A stretch of 33,491 nucleotides of DNA from Chloroflexota bacterium. GTDB taxonomy: Bacteria > Chloroflexota > Dehalococcoidia > Lucifugimonadales > UBA3495. Location: assembly GCA_009840175.1 (NCBI GenBank), contig VXOI01000180.1, positions 1 through 33,491 of the forward strand, written 5' to 3'. Below the pieces are notes generated by a model. The model was given only the letters and a program-made list of their open reading frames with translations. It had not been told where the DNA came from and made no database searches. How positions within the stretch are numbered: position 1 is the first letter of the stretch; each line of letters starts with the position of its first letter. Below, piece after piece: positions 15,584-23,336 of the stretch. The translations under genes and the position numbers were made by a program.

Positions 15584-16456
15584 ATGACCAAAACCAGATT
15601 TCTGGCCTTGTTGAGTGTGCTGGCTCTGCTGGCGGCCATGCCGCTGGCGTCGGTTTTCGCTCAACAAGTTCCGCCCCAGAGGTACTACGGTATGGTCATG
15701 GTCAACGGCGAAACGCCCCCCGAAGGCACCATGGTGACGGCCACCGTGACCACCATGATGACCAACGAAGAGGGCGAAGAAGTGTCCGAGACCATGCCCA
15801 TCGGCGAAGCTATGACCAACGCCATGGGCGAGTATTTCATCCAAACCGATGCCGACCCCTCGCTCAGTGGCAAGGAAGTAATGTTCTCCATCATGGTGAT
15901 GGGTATGGAAGCCGAGGACGCCATGCCCTACACGATGATGGACGGCGAGAAGATGATGGTGGACTCCGTCATGTGGGAGTCGGGCGTTCCAGTGGAGCTC
16001 AACCTTGAGGTTGGCGAGTCCATAGTCCGCCCCGACGGCACCACCGGCCCCGCCCCGGTAGTCGGCCCGCGCGGCCCCCAGGGCCCGCAGGGTCCCCAGG
16101 GCGAGCCTGGCCCCGCCGGTGAAGACGGCCACGACGGCCACGACGGCGCTCGCGGCCCCGCTGGTCCTGCCGGTCCCGCTGGCGCTGACGGCTCCGACGG
16201 CTCGGACGGCGCTCGCGGCGCTACCGGCGCTGCCGGTTCCGACGGCGCTGACGGCTCCGACGGCGCGCAGGGTCCGCAGGGTCCTGCCGGCCCCGCTGGC
16301 TCCGCCGGTAGCGACGGCGCCATGGGTCCTGCCGGTCCCGCTGGCGCAGCAGGCGCGGACGGCGGCGGCGGAGCCATCGCTTGGGTGGCCCTCATCATCG
16401 CCATCGTCGGCGTGCTAGCCGCAGGCGGAGCCTTCATGGCCGGCCGCCGCGGCTAA
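15584..16456 (+). CDS. Membrane-anchored collagen-like protein
   Basis: A 290-aa protein with AAGGAGG eight bases before its ATG. Residues 1-26 are a signal peptide (LLSVLALLAAMPLASVFA). About 27-155 form a Met-rich, acidic globular domain (MVMVNGETPPEGTMVTATVT ...), possibly carboxypeptidase-regulatory-like or Ig-like. A Gly-X-Y tract follows (about 165-262) with many GPA, GPQ, GAD and GSD triplets, the signature of a bacterial collagen-like triple helix. The C-terminus is one transmembrane segment (AIAWVALIIAIVGVLAAGGAF) and a short basic GRRG tail. It would be a trimeric stalk with its globular heads outward, anchored in the membrane, and fits the surface-protein island around it. It follows the large Ig-like gene by 124 bp on the same strand. 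Confidence 0.88.
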   Translation: MTKTRFLALLSVLALLAAMPLASVFAQQVPPQRYYGMVMVNGETPPEGTMVTATVTTMMTNEEGEEVSETMPIGEAMTNAMGEYFIQTDADPSLSGKEVMFSIMVMGMEAEDAMPYTMMDGEKMMVDSVMWESGVPVELNLEVGESIVRPDGTTGPAPVVGPRGPQGPQGPQGEPGPAGEDGHDGHDGARGPAGPAGPAGADGSDGSDGARGATGAAGSDGADGSDGAQGPQGPAGPAGSAGSDGAMGPAGPAGAAGADGGGGAIAWVALIIAIVGVLAAGGAFMAGRRG

Positions 16457-16471
16457 CCCCCGGCACAAATC

Positions 16472-16491
16472 CCCTCTCCCCCGGGAGAGGG
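16472..16491 (+). terminator. Hairpin after collagen-like gene, also a common intergenic repeat motif
   Basis: CCCTCTCCC and GGGAGAGGG form a perfect 9-bp stem with a CC loop 16 bases after the collagen-like stop codon, followed by TCAGGGTGAGGGCG. There is no T-tract. The sequence resembles a widespread intergenic repeat, so it may stabilise mRNA ends or merely be a repeat. Confidence 0.45.
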
Positions 16492-16613
16492 TCAGGGTGA
16501 GGGCGAAACCCCTGCACCCCAAGTACCAACGCAGGGGCGACCTTACCGGGCGCCCCTGCTACCTTTCAACCCTTCATTTTCTTCCTATGCAAGGGGACAT
16601 GGCGAGGTGCCGG

Positions 16614-16778
16614 ATGACCACTCACAAGAGTGACTACCGCGAGATACGTTCCATCAAGGGAATTGACCGGGAGCTCTGGCAGTGGCTCAAATACCGCGCC
16701 GCGCTGGAGCGCAAGAGCGTGGGCCAAAAGGTCAACGAGCTCATCGAAGGCTACCGTAGCAGGGTGGCGCAGCCCTGA
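16614..16778 (+). CDS. Small ribbon-helix-helix-like protein
   Basis: The preferred start (ATG 16614, GAGGTG just upstream) gives 54 aa; ATGs at 16587 and 16599 are in frame but less well placed. The core SIKGIDRELWQWLKYRAALE, then RKSVGQKVNELIEGYRSR, has the strand-helix-helix pattern of Arc/CopG-type (RHH) DNA-binding proteins: a short strand, GIDRELW, then a helix with KSVGQKVNELI. The same module ends the next protein, 80 bp downstream, so the two are paralogous. Dimeric DNA binding is inferred; the target is unknown, though autoregulation is usual for such proteins. Confidence 0.55.
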   Translation: MTTHKSDYREIRSIKGIDRELWQWLKYRAALERKSVGQKVNELIEGYRSRVAQP

Positions 16779-16858
16779 ATCCCGCCGAAGCGAGGAAGGT
16801 TCCCCAAGTTCACAGGTAATCCATGGCCCCCAGGCAACATTCCACGCAGGCGGACAGG

Positions 16859-17221
16859 ATGGCGTTCGTCGTCTACCACAATTATCCCCGTCGGCGGTCG
16901 CTGATTCACAGGGAGGACTGCCGCTTCTACCTCAACAGGCTGATTCCGGATGACCAGGCCACCGGCAGATGGGAAGGGCCGTTTGAAACCTTCGAGTCAG
17001 CCGAGGAGTCGGCCCCCGGATTCCAGCGGAGCGTGGCTCCCTGCAAGCAGTGCATGATTTCTTGGATGACGAGCGGGACGGAAGTGCCCTTGACCGTCCG
17101 GGGAATCAACGAAGAGTTATGGCTGTGGCTCAGGACCCGCTCTGTGCTGGAGGGCAGGACTGTGGGTGAAGTCCTGAACGAGCTTATCGAGGATTACAGA
17201 CGCGAGGTAGGAAGTTCTTGA
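16859..17221 (+). CDS. Fusion of a Cys/His (putative zinc) domain with a ribbon-helix-helix-like domain
   Basis: A 120-aa protein from ATG 16859 (MAFVVYHNYP); the ATG at 16823 is an alternative. The N-terminal part has H17 and C21 (HREDC) and C62 and C65 (CKQC), a possible four-ligand metal site. The C-terminal part (LTVRGINEELWLWLRTRSVL, then EGRTVGEVLNELIEDYRREV) aligns with the preceding 54-aa protein: GI-x-ELW-WL-R-x8-VG-x-LNELIE-YR. I read it as an RHH-type DNA-binding domain fused to a small metal-binding sensor-like domain. Function is unknown; a regulator of nearby surface genes is one possibility. Confidence 0.55.
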   Translation: MAFVVYHNYPRRRSLIHREDCRFYLNRLIPDDQATGRWEGPFETFESAEESAPGFQRSVAPCKQCMISWMTSGTEVPLTVRGINEELWLWLRTRSVLEGRTVGEVLNELIEDYRREVGSS

Positions 17222-17260
17222 CAAGCCATGATGGCCATGGGCTGAGGATTATTACAAAGT

Positions 17261-17331
17261 GTTCCGTTTACTTATAGCGTATCCGCGCCATTGTCCTCAC
17301 GGTTTTAATACGCGCTATAAGCAAACGGAAC
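17261..17331. repeat. 71-bp inverted repeat (arms 22 and 24 bp)
   Basis: GTTCCGTTTACTTATAGCG (17261-17279) matches the reverse complement of 17313-17331 with one mismatch, and the pairing extends by a further TAT/ATA. The centre is ~25 bases. No target duplication is visible. It may be a miniature mobile repeat, an excision scar or a strong hairpin between genes. Confidence 0.6.
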
Positions 17332-17662
17332 CTTCGCTGGAAATCACAGGCGTAATGCCCAAATCTTCGCAACCGTCCCTGTTGAATTGTAATTGCCCGT
17401 ATAGAAATTAGCGGAAGGATGACCGATGTCCTTGCCCGGTGGCTCGAACGCGTCCTGACATGGTTTGCAGACCGCATTCCTCCTGTGGGTCTCGCTGCGG
17501 CGCGCCGGTGAGCCGTCTCTGGGCCTCTGTCGGGAACCGGGAAGAGCTTCTCATCGCTTTCACAACCCCTCTCCTGTCCCCACGACAAGGTTGCTGCGGT
17601 AGTCGCAGCAACCTTGGGTGTGGACGGCGGCGATGGAGGTCAGGGCGGGCTATTGGAAAAGT
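17332..17662. other. Gene-free stretch with one hairpin
   Basis: No reading frame here shows a domain or a credible start. The only clear structure is the hairpin at 17589-17613. Confidence 0.5.
17589..17613 (-). terminator. Perfect 10-bp hairpin downstream of the PPC protein gene
   Basis: GGTTGCTGCG pairs with CGCAGCAACC around a 5-base loop, 50 bp past the stop of the - strand PPC gene. It lacks a T-tract, so termination is only probable. Confidence 0.4.
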
Positions 17663-18718
17663 TCATGGCAATGAAAACTTCTCGGTCCAAGTTGTCCTAA
17701 CGGTGCTAGAGGGCGCTGTCTCTTGGCCGGAGCATATCCGGCTTACCCGCCTGCCCAGGGAGTGATTGAGAAGGGGAGCGTTGTCCAGGTCGGTTTTGGG
17801 CAAGCCAACGTTGTATTCTTCGCTGGCGTAAGACCTGCTTTCCCCGGTACTTCCGTTGACGGGGTTGCAAGCCCAAGAGTAACGGTCTGCCAGAGAGAGT
17901 CCAAAGCCTTTCGTCGTCAGGTTTCCATCGGAGTCCAGTCTCACTTTGACCCCGCCAACCGTGAAAACGTTCCAGCGCGACATCGAAAGGTTCGTGCCAA
18001 TGCTGGAAACGAAGATTTCAATCCTGAACTCCGACGTGTACCCGTCTACGTCGGAGACGGTTACCACTCCCGGAGTGGGTGCAGGAGTGGGAGCGACCGC
18101 CGCCACGCTGCTGACGGTCAAGGTGAAGCTGCCGGTCTCGCCAGCATTGTAGGTTGTGGCCTCGATGGTGTAGGTTGCGGCGGACAAGGACGTCTCAATG
18201 GTGGCGCGGCGGTAGTTGTAATCGGGGTCGCCTTCGTTGGAATCGAGATAGTCCCCGGAGGTGGCGCCCGCGCCCTCCCGCAGGTACAGCACGGTCTCGG
18301 CGTCCTGGGACTCCAGCAACACCGTAACTTCGGCGTCCTGGGTGAGGGTGAACTGGTAGTAGCGGGCGTGGCCGCGGCCCGATACTTTCGAGTCGCACCC
18401 GCCGGGCCACTGGCCTGAGACTGTCGCGTTTAAGTTAATGGTCTGTATACAGTGGCCGGTTCCTGGCGGGGGCGCGCCGCCGCTGGAAGGGGTGGCGCGG
18501 GTGGCTATGTGGGCATCCAACACTCGGTCGGCAACGGCTTCCCGACCCGCCGGGGGCAGGTCGTACTTTGCAGTCTCGTCGTAAGCATCCTTCCAGATCA
18601 GGCTGTACTCTTCCACCAACGGGGCGATCCACCCTGCCTGTTGCGCCAGCACTACGCCAGCCAGCGTGAGAATGGCCCCGGCAACCAGCAGGGCGACTAT
18701 GATTCTCAGACGTTTCAC
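17663..18718 (-). CDS. Secreted protein with a single PPC domain
   Basis: A 351-aa exported protein. Residues 1-26 form a signal peptide (IIVALLVAGAILTLAGVVLA). A helical stretch (about 30-75) is followed by a PPC domain (about 88-205) with two Cys near the start, ARYYQFTLTQDAEVTVLLES, VLYLREGAGATSGD and TYTIEATTYNAGETGSF. This domain is closer to the protease's own repeats than expected for unrelated PPC domains, which points to module exchange. A short Ala/Pro/Thr linker (APTPAPTPG) leads to a C-terminal beta-rich domain (about 218-310). There is no protease domain. It is probably a surface or extracellular binding protein working alongside the protease; this role is inferred. Confidence 0.78.
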   Translation of the reverse strand: MKRLRIIVALLVAGAILTLAGVVLAQQAGWIAPLVEEYSLIWKDAYDETAKYDLPPAGREAVADRVLDAHIATRATPSSGGAPPPGTGHCIQTINLNATVSGQWPGGCDSKVSGRGHARYYQFTLTQDAEVTVLLESQDAETVLYLREGAGATSGDYLDSNEGDPDYNYRRATIETSLSAATYTIEATTYNAGETGSFTLTVSSVAAVAPTPAPTPGVVTVSDVDGYTSEFRIEIFVSSIGTNLSMSRWNVFTVGGVKVRLDSDGNLTTKGFGLSLADRYSWACNPVNGSTGESRSYASEEYNVGLPKTDLDNAPLLNHSLGRRVSRICSGQETAPSSTVRTTWTEKFSLP

Positions 18719-18956
18719 CGTGCTACCACCAATTGTTTCTTAATGCCAGCCTCGGCCGCTGGTAAGCCATGGTGTGCCTTTATTACGGGGGGTTGGTTCA
18801 GGCTATATAGCCTGTTTCAATCAGCTTAACACACAATAGTTTTCCTCGGGTGTTATCGCTCTTCGGTGAAATCACTCGGGCATAGAGGAATCAAGGCCGT
18901 CGGCAGGGAAGCGTTCCCTCACATTCAGGAGTCCATAATGGAGCCTCGATTGCCCA

Positions 18957-20344
18957 TTACCTGTTCCTGTGCCTGCCGGATATGAGCATGCCAATGGAAA
19001 CAACCATCAGCGCTGTGCCTATTGCCATCAGCACTATAGGCCAGATTCTCAGGCGCAGGGATTCCACCGGCAGCGAAGCAACGGAGGGTCTGACGCTCCC
19101 AGACTGGAAGTCTCCAAGTGGGCCTCTGCCCTGGTACTCCACGAATATCGCGGCCTGCGAATCACCGGAGAGCTCAGGGACATTTGTGGGCGTCGGTTGC
19201 GGCGTCGCTGTCGGCCAAGGCACAGGCGTCGAAGTGGGTACGGGCGTCGAAGTGGGCACAGGCGTCGGCTTGGGCGAATTAGTAATCCACAACCCCACCA
19301 CAGGTGTCAACGCCGGAGTAGCAGTAGGATGCGGCGTCGCCGTGGGCTCAGGCGTAGATGTTGCCACCGGATCGGGTGTGGGAGCCGGAGCAGCCGTGGT
19401 CTGAGGCGTTGCTGTCGCCGTCGGCTCGGCCGTGGGTGATACCACCGGCTGGGATTCGGGCGTTGGCGCGGGAACTTCAGCCACCACTGCCCGTTCCGCT
19501 ACATCCGTTACCCTAACAGCAACCACGATGGTATCCTTGCCTCCCCGCGCATCGAATGCGTAAACGATAACGAAATATGAGTCCTTCATCTCGTAGTCCA
19601 GTTCAATCGCGGTCTTCAATTGCCCAGTGCCGGAGTCCAAGCTAAAGGAAACGGCATCTGGGCCTCCCAGGGTATAGACCAACGTGTCGCCGTCGAGGTC
19701 CGTGGCCGAGACCGGACTGCCGACATTGGTCGGAATTTCAGAGTTCTCCACCACGGAACGCACGGCGTTTCCTCCCTCGGTGAACACGGGCGGCTGATTG
19801 GTCTGCTGACTGGCAAATCCGACTCCACCACCCCCGCTATTGCCTCCGGCGCTTCGGCGGCTGGACCTTGGGGCAGGCGTAGTGTCCCCAATGGTCACCT
19901 GCGCTGTTACCTGCGCCCCTGCGCTGACGGCGTCGGGCAGCTCGCCGAAGGACAGACTGACAGTCTCATCGTCCCTGTCTGCATCATCAACGGTGGAAAT
20001 GGTAAAGCTGGCAGAACTGTCCCTCGAGGTGAACGACAACTTCCCCTCAGTCAGGCCTGACACCGAGTAATCCCCGTTTTCCGCATCCTCGCTACTGATA
20101 GACACTGGGATCTCCAGCTCTCGGTCTGCGTTCGGCGACACGTTGACCGTAACGGTGACGCTGCTCCCTTCGTTTACGGAATACGTAGCCTCATCGAAGG
20201 AAACCTCCAGTTCCGCGACTGGGTCTTCTATGGTCACTTGCGCCGTCGCTTGCGTCCCTTGGCTCACCCCGTTGGACAGATTGCCGAATGACAGATCGAG
20301 GGTTTCGGCGCCACTGTCGGAATCTTCCACAGCCGTAATAGTAA
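18957..20344 (-). pseudogene. Calx-beta/cadherin surface protein, C-terminal part (separated by IS1595-type insertion)
   Basis: Reading down the - strand from the target duplication, the frame gives TAVEDSDSGAETLDLSFG (end of a first Calx-beta module), a second Calx-beta module (LEVSFDEATYSVNEGSSVTV ... AQVTIGD), a Gly/Ser linker and a cadherin-like domain (NQPPVFTEGG, SATDLDGDTLVYTLGG, LDYE, FDARGG). A long Pro/Thr stalk (PTAEPTATATPQTT ... PTPVPTSTPVPTSTP) and one C-terminal transmembrane segment (IWPIVLMAIGTALMVVSIGML) with a basic tail RHRNR complete it. The first codons of the apparent ORF (MGIVYPNRQ, up to 20411) are transposon DNA. Together with the N-terminal part at 23360-24001 it forms one protein of 673 aa, a stalked adhesin anchored in the membrane. 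As it stands, this part lacks a signal peptide and should not be exported. Confidence 0.85.
20337..20344. repeat. 8-bp target-site duplication AATAGTAA, left copy
   Basis: AATAGTAA directly abuts the left inverted repeat and is repeated exactly at 23360-23367 after the right inverted repeat. Eight-bp duplications are typical of the IS1595 family. Confidence 0.93.
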
Positions 20345-20367
20345 GGGAATTATATACTTGATTACCC
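20345..20367. repeat. Left terminal inverted repeat of IS1595-type element (23 bp)
   Basis: It begins GGGAATTATATACTTG and ends ATTACCC. It matches the reverse complement of 23337-23359 at 22 of 23 positions. Confidence 0.93.
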
Positions 20368-20374
20368 AAAACCC

Positions 20375-20403
20375 TTGACTTTGCCTGCCTGTTTGGGTAA
20401 ACT
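20375..20403 (+). promoter_or_regulatory. Probable sigma70-type promoter of the transposon operon
   Basis: TTGACT (20375-20380), a 17-base spacer and TAAACT (20398-20403) lie just inside the left end and 35 bases before the transposase start. No second promoter is obvious before the methyltransferase, so all four genes may share it. Confidence 0.55.
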
Positions 20404-20437
20404 ATTCCCATAAAGCAAACGGCTTACAGGGGTTGAA

Positions 20438-21391
20438 ATGGCAGGCAAGAGCTACCGCAAGGGCATGACGCTGATGGAGATCATCAAGCGTTTCGACACC
20501 GAGGAAAAGGCCGAGGCGTGGTTCATCGAACAACGTTGGCCGGACGGGGTAATCTGCCCCTTCTGCGAGTCCCTGGAGGTCAGCCCCAGGCCGAACCGCA
20601 AGCCCCAGCCCTTCCGCTGCCGGACCTGCCGCAAGGACTTCTCAGTAAAGACCGGAACGCTCCTGCACCGCTCCCACCTTCCCCTGAGCAAGTGGGCCGT
20701 CGCCTACTACCTTTTCGCAACGAACCTGAAGGGCGTGTCGAGCATGAAACTCTACCGCGACCTGGGCATCACCCAGAAAACCGCTTGGTACATGGCCCAC
20801 CGCATCCGGCAGACGCTGGCCGCCGAGGGCGACAAGTTCGCGGGGGCGGTTGAGGTTGACGAAACCTACATCGGCGGGAAAGAGGGGAACAAGCACGAGG
20901 ACAAGAAGCTTCGGGCAGGCCGGGGCGCAGTGGGCAAAACTCCGGTTGCCGGGGTTCGCCAGCGGGAGACGGGACGAATCGCCACCGAGGTCGTGGAGGC
21001 CACCGACAAGCCAACCCTTCAGAACTTCGTGATTCGCCATACCGAGCCCGGGACGACGGTCTACACCGACGAAGCAACGGCCTATGTTGGCCTTCCGCGT
21101 CCACACGAAGCGGTGAAGCACAGTGCCAATGAGTACGTGCGGGGCATGGCCCACACCAACGGCCTCGAATCCCACTGGGCCCTGTTCAAGCGGGGGATCG
21201 ACGGGATTTACCACCACGTCAGCGTGAAGCACCTCCCCCGGTACACCACGGAGTTCGAGGGCCGGCACAACGCCCGGCCGCTTGACACCGCCGAGCAAAT
21301 GGGGATAATGGCACGGGGCGCGGCGGGTAAACAACTTCCGTATAGTGTGCTTATCGGGCCGCGCGAAACTCGCAATCCCAGGATGCTATAG
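20438..21391 (+). CDS. IS1595-family (ISXO2-like) transposase
   Basis: A 317-aa DDE transposase that would cut and paste the surrounding 3-kb element. The ATG at 20438 follows AGGGG by five bases. The N-terminal zinc ribbon has C40, C43, C61 and C64 (CPFCES, then CRTC). The catalytic core shows D141 (VEVDETYIGGK), D211 (VYTDEATAY) and the NGLESHWALFKRG motif (N241/E244), the arrangement of the ISXO2-like family. The C-terminus has the usual HLPRYTTEFEGRHNAR motif. It looks full length and intact. It is the first gene after the left inverted repeat and probably the first of a four-gene operon. Confidence 0.93.
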   Translation: MAGKSYRKGMTLMEIIKRFDTEEKAEAWFIEQRWPDGVICPFCESLEVSPRPNRKPQPFRCRTCRKDFSVKTGTLLHRSHLPLSKWAVAYYLFATNLKGVSSMKLYRDLGITQKTAWYMAHRIRQTLAAEGDKFAGAVEVDETYIGGKEGNKHEDKKLRAGRGAVGKTPVAGVRQRETGRIATEVVEATDKPTLQNFVIRHTEPGTTVYTDEATAYVGLPRPHEAVKHSANEYVRGMAHTNGLESHWALFKRGIDGIYHHVSVKHLPRYTTEFEGRHNARPLDTAEQMGIMARGAAGKQLPYSVLIGPRETRNPRML

Positions 21392-21400
21392 AGGCGACCC

Positions 21401-22258
21401 GTGGTAGAGACTTCACGCCTTCCAGTGGTGAATGTTGCCACAGTACCGCAACGTAGTCCATTGCGGTATCCGGGTGGAAAGACCTGGTTGGTCCCTCATA
21501 TCCGTGAATGGCTACGCCATACCCAGCCCGATCTCCTTATCGAACCCTTCGCAGGAGGCGGCATAGTCTCGCTAACTGCGGTGATGGAGGGATTGGTCAA
21601 GGATTGTGTCATGGTTGAAATAGACCGCGACGTAGCCGCATTCTGGCGGGCGGCTCTTGAGAACGGAGAAGGATTGATTGACCAGGTGGCCCACTTCGAG
21701 CCGACCATGGATACGTTGCGAGTATTGGAGGGGGCCTGTCCAGCGTCAGTTTTGGAACACGGATTCCGTACACTGGTCCTGAACCGGACGCGGCGCGGCG
21801 GTGTCCTGGCCAGAGGAGCCTCGTTCAGTAAGCATGGCGAGAACGGCCGTGGGCTGCTTTCCCGGTGGTATCCCGAAACGCTGGCAGCGCGCCTGGCCGC
21901 AATCCAAGAGTACGCGGACCGGATCGCGTTCTTTGAAGGCGATGGAATGAAACTGCTGCCCCTGTTGCTGCGTGGATGGGGTAAAGACGCGGCGGTGTTT
22001 TTGGACCCTCCCTATACTGCACGGGGCGGCAAACAGTCCGGTCTCCGCCTGTACGAACACTCGCAGATCGACCACGAAGGGCTATTTGGGTTGTTGGCCG
22101 ACACTGAGGCCAACTTCCTCATGACGTATGACGCCGCCCCGGAGATATTCGAGCTGGTTCAGCGGCATAGGTTTGAGGCTGTGTCCCTGTCCATGAAGAA
22201 CGGGCACCACAACCAAATCGACGAGTTGGTCATCACTTCCGAGCGGCTATTCGCATGA
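21401..22258 (+). CDS. D12-class (Dam-like) DNA adenine-N6 methyltransferase
   Basis: 285 aa starting at GTG 21401, with GAGGCG five bases upstream and nine bases after the transposase stop. It transfers a methyl group from S-adenosylmethionine to adenine in a specific DNA site. PLRYPGGK (20-27) and EPFAGGG (48-54) form the cofactor pocket, NRTRRGGVL (128-136) is the usual D12 loop, and the catalytic DPPY is at 202-205 (FLDPPYTARGG). The target-recognition region lies around 130-180. The stop overlaps the ATG of the NotI-like nuclease (ATGA), so the pair is expected to be made together, with the methyltransferase protecting the element's host from the nuclease. Specificity cannot be read from sequence. 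Confidence 0.92.
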   Translation: MVETSRLPVVNVATVPQRSPLRYPGGKTWLVPHIREWLRHTQPDLLIEPFAGGGIVSLTAVMEGLVKDCVMVEIDRDVAAFWRAALENGEGLIDQVAHFEPTMDTLRVLEGACPASVLEHGFRTLVLNRTRRGGVLARGASFSKHGENGRGLLSRWYPETLAARLAAIQEYADRIAFFEGDGMKLLPLLLRGWGKDAAVFLDPPYTARGGKQSGLRLYEHSQIDHEGLFGLLADTEANFLMTYDAAPEIFELVQRHRFEAVSLSMKNGHHNQIDELVITSERLFA

Positions 22259-23091
22259 CTATGCGCTACGGAATCGGGGAGTGGTTCGGCGAGCCGTTAC
22301 AGACGATGACGGTAGAGCGCCGGCAGCACCTGGCGCGGGCAGCGTTGAGGGAAACATCCCCGCCCCCGTGTCCCTTTCAACGCGGCAATCCGCCATGCAG
22401 TAAAGTCGGCGGGGTTTGCTCAATCCAGGCAGGGGAAAGCCGTCCAGTCATTACCTGTCCACGTCGTTTCGATGTTGGGGATTTGCTCCCTCTATGGTTG
22501 GGAGAGATTGTAGGCTTTTCGGACATCTACCTTGCCCGAGAAGTCCCGTTTATGCGTTCGCCTTCGACGGGGAGGCCGGCTGGCCGCATAGACTTGGTGG
22601 TGTCTGGCGATGGCAATGCAGCCTCGTGGTTTGGCCTTGAAGTACAGGCGGTTTACTTCTCGGGGAAGGGTATGCAGGCGGATTTTGAGTTGCTCGCGCA
22701 GAACCGTGATTCAGAACCACCACCCCCAACCGAGCTACGGCGCCCTGATTGGCGGTCGTCAAGCGCAAAGCGTCTGATGCCTCAGCTACAGGTCAAATGC
22801 CCGACGATGCGCCGGTGGGGAACGAAATTGGCGGTAGCGGTTGATATGCCGTTCTTTCAGGCCATTGGTGGACCGAGTACGGACCCGTCGCACGACCTGA
22901 ACGAAGGCGATATTGTCTGGCTGGTGCCGCAGATGGACGAGGACTACCGTTTGACGACGCACCATTGGGAAGTGCTGTCCCTGGAAGACTCCAGCGACAA
23001 GCTGCTGTCAGCGGAAACGGTCAGGCGTAGCGAGTTTGAAGATGCGCTACGTGTCAGATTGACGCGAATTCCTGCGAACGAGGAGGGATGA
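22255..23091 (+). CDS. NotI-family restriction endonuclease
   Basis: 278 aa. The N-terminus has RYGIGEWFG and four cysteines, C39, C48, C55 and C68 (CPFQRGNPPC, GGVCSI, ITCP), matching the Cys4 iron-binding site known from NotI. A PD-(D/E)XK-type active site follows: D113 (GRIDLVV), E129 and Q131 (GLEVQAVYFSG), the D...ExQ form found in NotI. MPQLQVKCPTMRRWGTKLAVAVD (in two parts, about 175-197) fits the conserved stretch after the active site. It would cleave unmethylated DNA, with the adjacent methyltransferase giving immunity. The partner is an adenine methyltransferase, so its site should contain A, unlike NotI's GCGGCCGC. All key residues are present; it appears functional. Confidence 0.88.
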   Translation: MTMRYGIGEWFGEPLQTMTVERRQHLARAALRETSPPPCPFQRGNPPCSKVGGVCSIQAGESRPVITCPRRFDVGDLLPLWLGEIVGFSDIYLAREVPFMRSPSTGRPAGRIDLVVSGDGNAASWFGLEVQAVYFSGKGMQADFELLAQNRDSEPPPPTELRRPDWRSSSAKRLMPQLQVKCPTMRRWGTKLAVAVDMPFFQAIGGPSTDPSHDLNEGDIVWLVPQMDEDYRLTTHHWEVLSLEDSSDKLLSAETVRRSEFEDALRVRLTRIPANEEG

Positions 23092-23324
23092 TGCCACGTA
23101 AGCGGAAGGAACTAGGGCGCCCGGTCCGGCCCTACCCGCCTCGGATAGACGCTACGGCGGAGGAGATCGCCCAGGTGTTTCTCCGAACCGCCCCGCCTGG
23201 GCCGGTCATTGACGAATCGCGGGTCTACTGTTGCGCCGACTGCGGACGGGAGGTCAACTACCCTGAAATCCTGTACCGCGACGGGCGGTGCGCGGAGCAC
23301 ACAACCCGGCCTGTGGTGGGGTGA
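23088..23324 (+). CDS. Small Cys/His protein, third cargo gene of the transposon
   Basis: 78 aa, or 77 if the second of two adjacent ATGs (23091) is used; the second has better spacing from GGAGG. The first ATG overlaps the nuclease stop (ATGA). The N-terminal half is basic and proline-rich (MPRKRKELGRPVRPYPPRI) followed by a short amphipathic segment, DATAEEIAQVFLRTAPP. The C-terminal half has C48/C49, C52, C68 and H71 (CCADCGR, then GRCAEH), a likely zinc knuckle. Tight coupling suggests it serves the restriction-modification unit, perhaps as a regulator or accessory factor, but no helix-turn-helix like that of C proteins is visible. Its function is unknown. Confidence 0.65.
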   Translation: MMPRKRKELGRPVRPYPPRIDATAEEIAQVFLRTAPPGPVIDESRVYCCADCGREVNYPEILYRDGRCAEHTTRPVVG

Positions 23325-23336
23325 AAATCGGGCCGT

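Noticed and set aside
16060-16370. Tandem short DNA repeats suggesting a CRISPR or VNTR
   Set aside because: They are 9-bp-like Gly-X-Y codon repeats of the collagen-like gene, with no spacer-repeat structure. No CRISPR array was seen anywhere in the window.
19180-19460. Tandem GGCGTCGGC-type repeats resembling a satellite
   Set aside because: They encode the Pro/Thr stalk of the Calx-beta protein on the - strand; the repetition is protein-driven.
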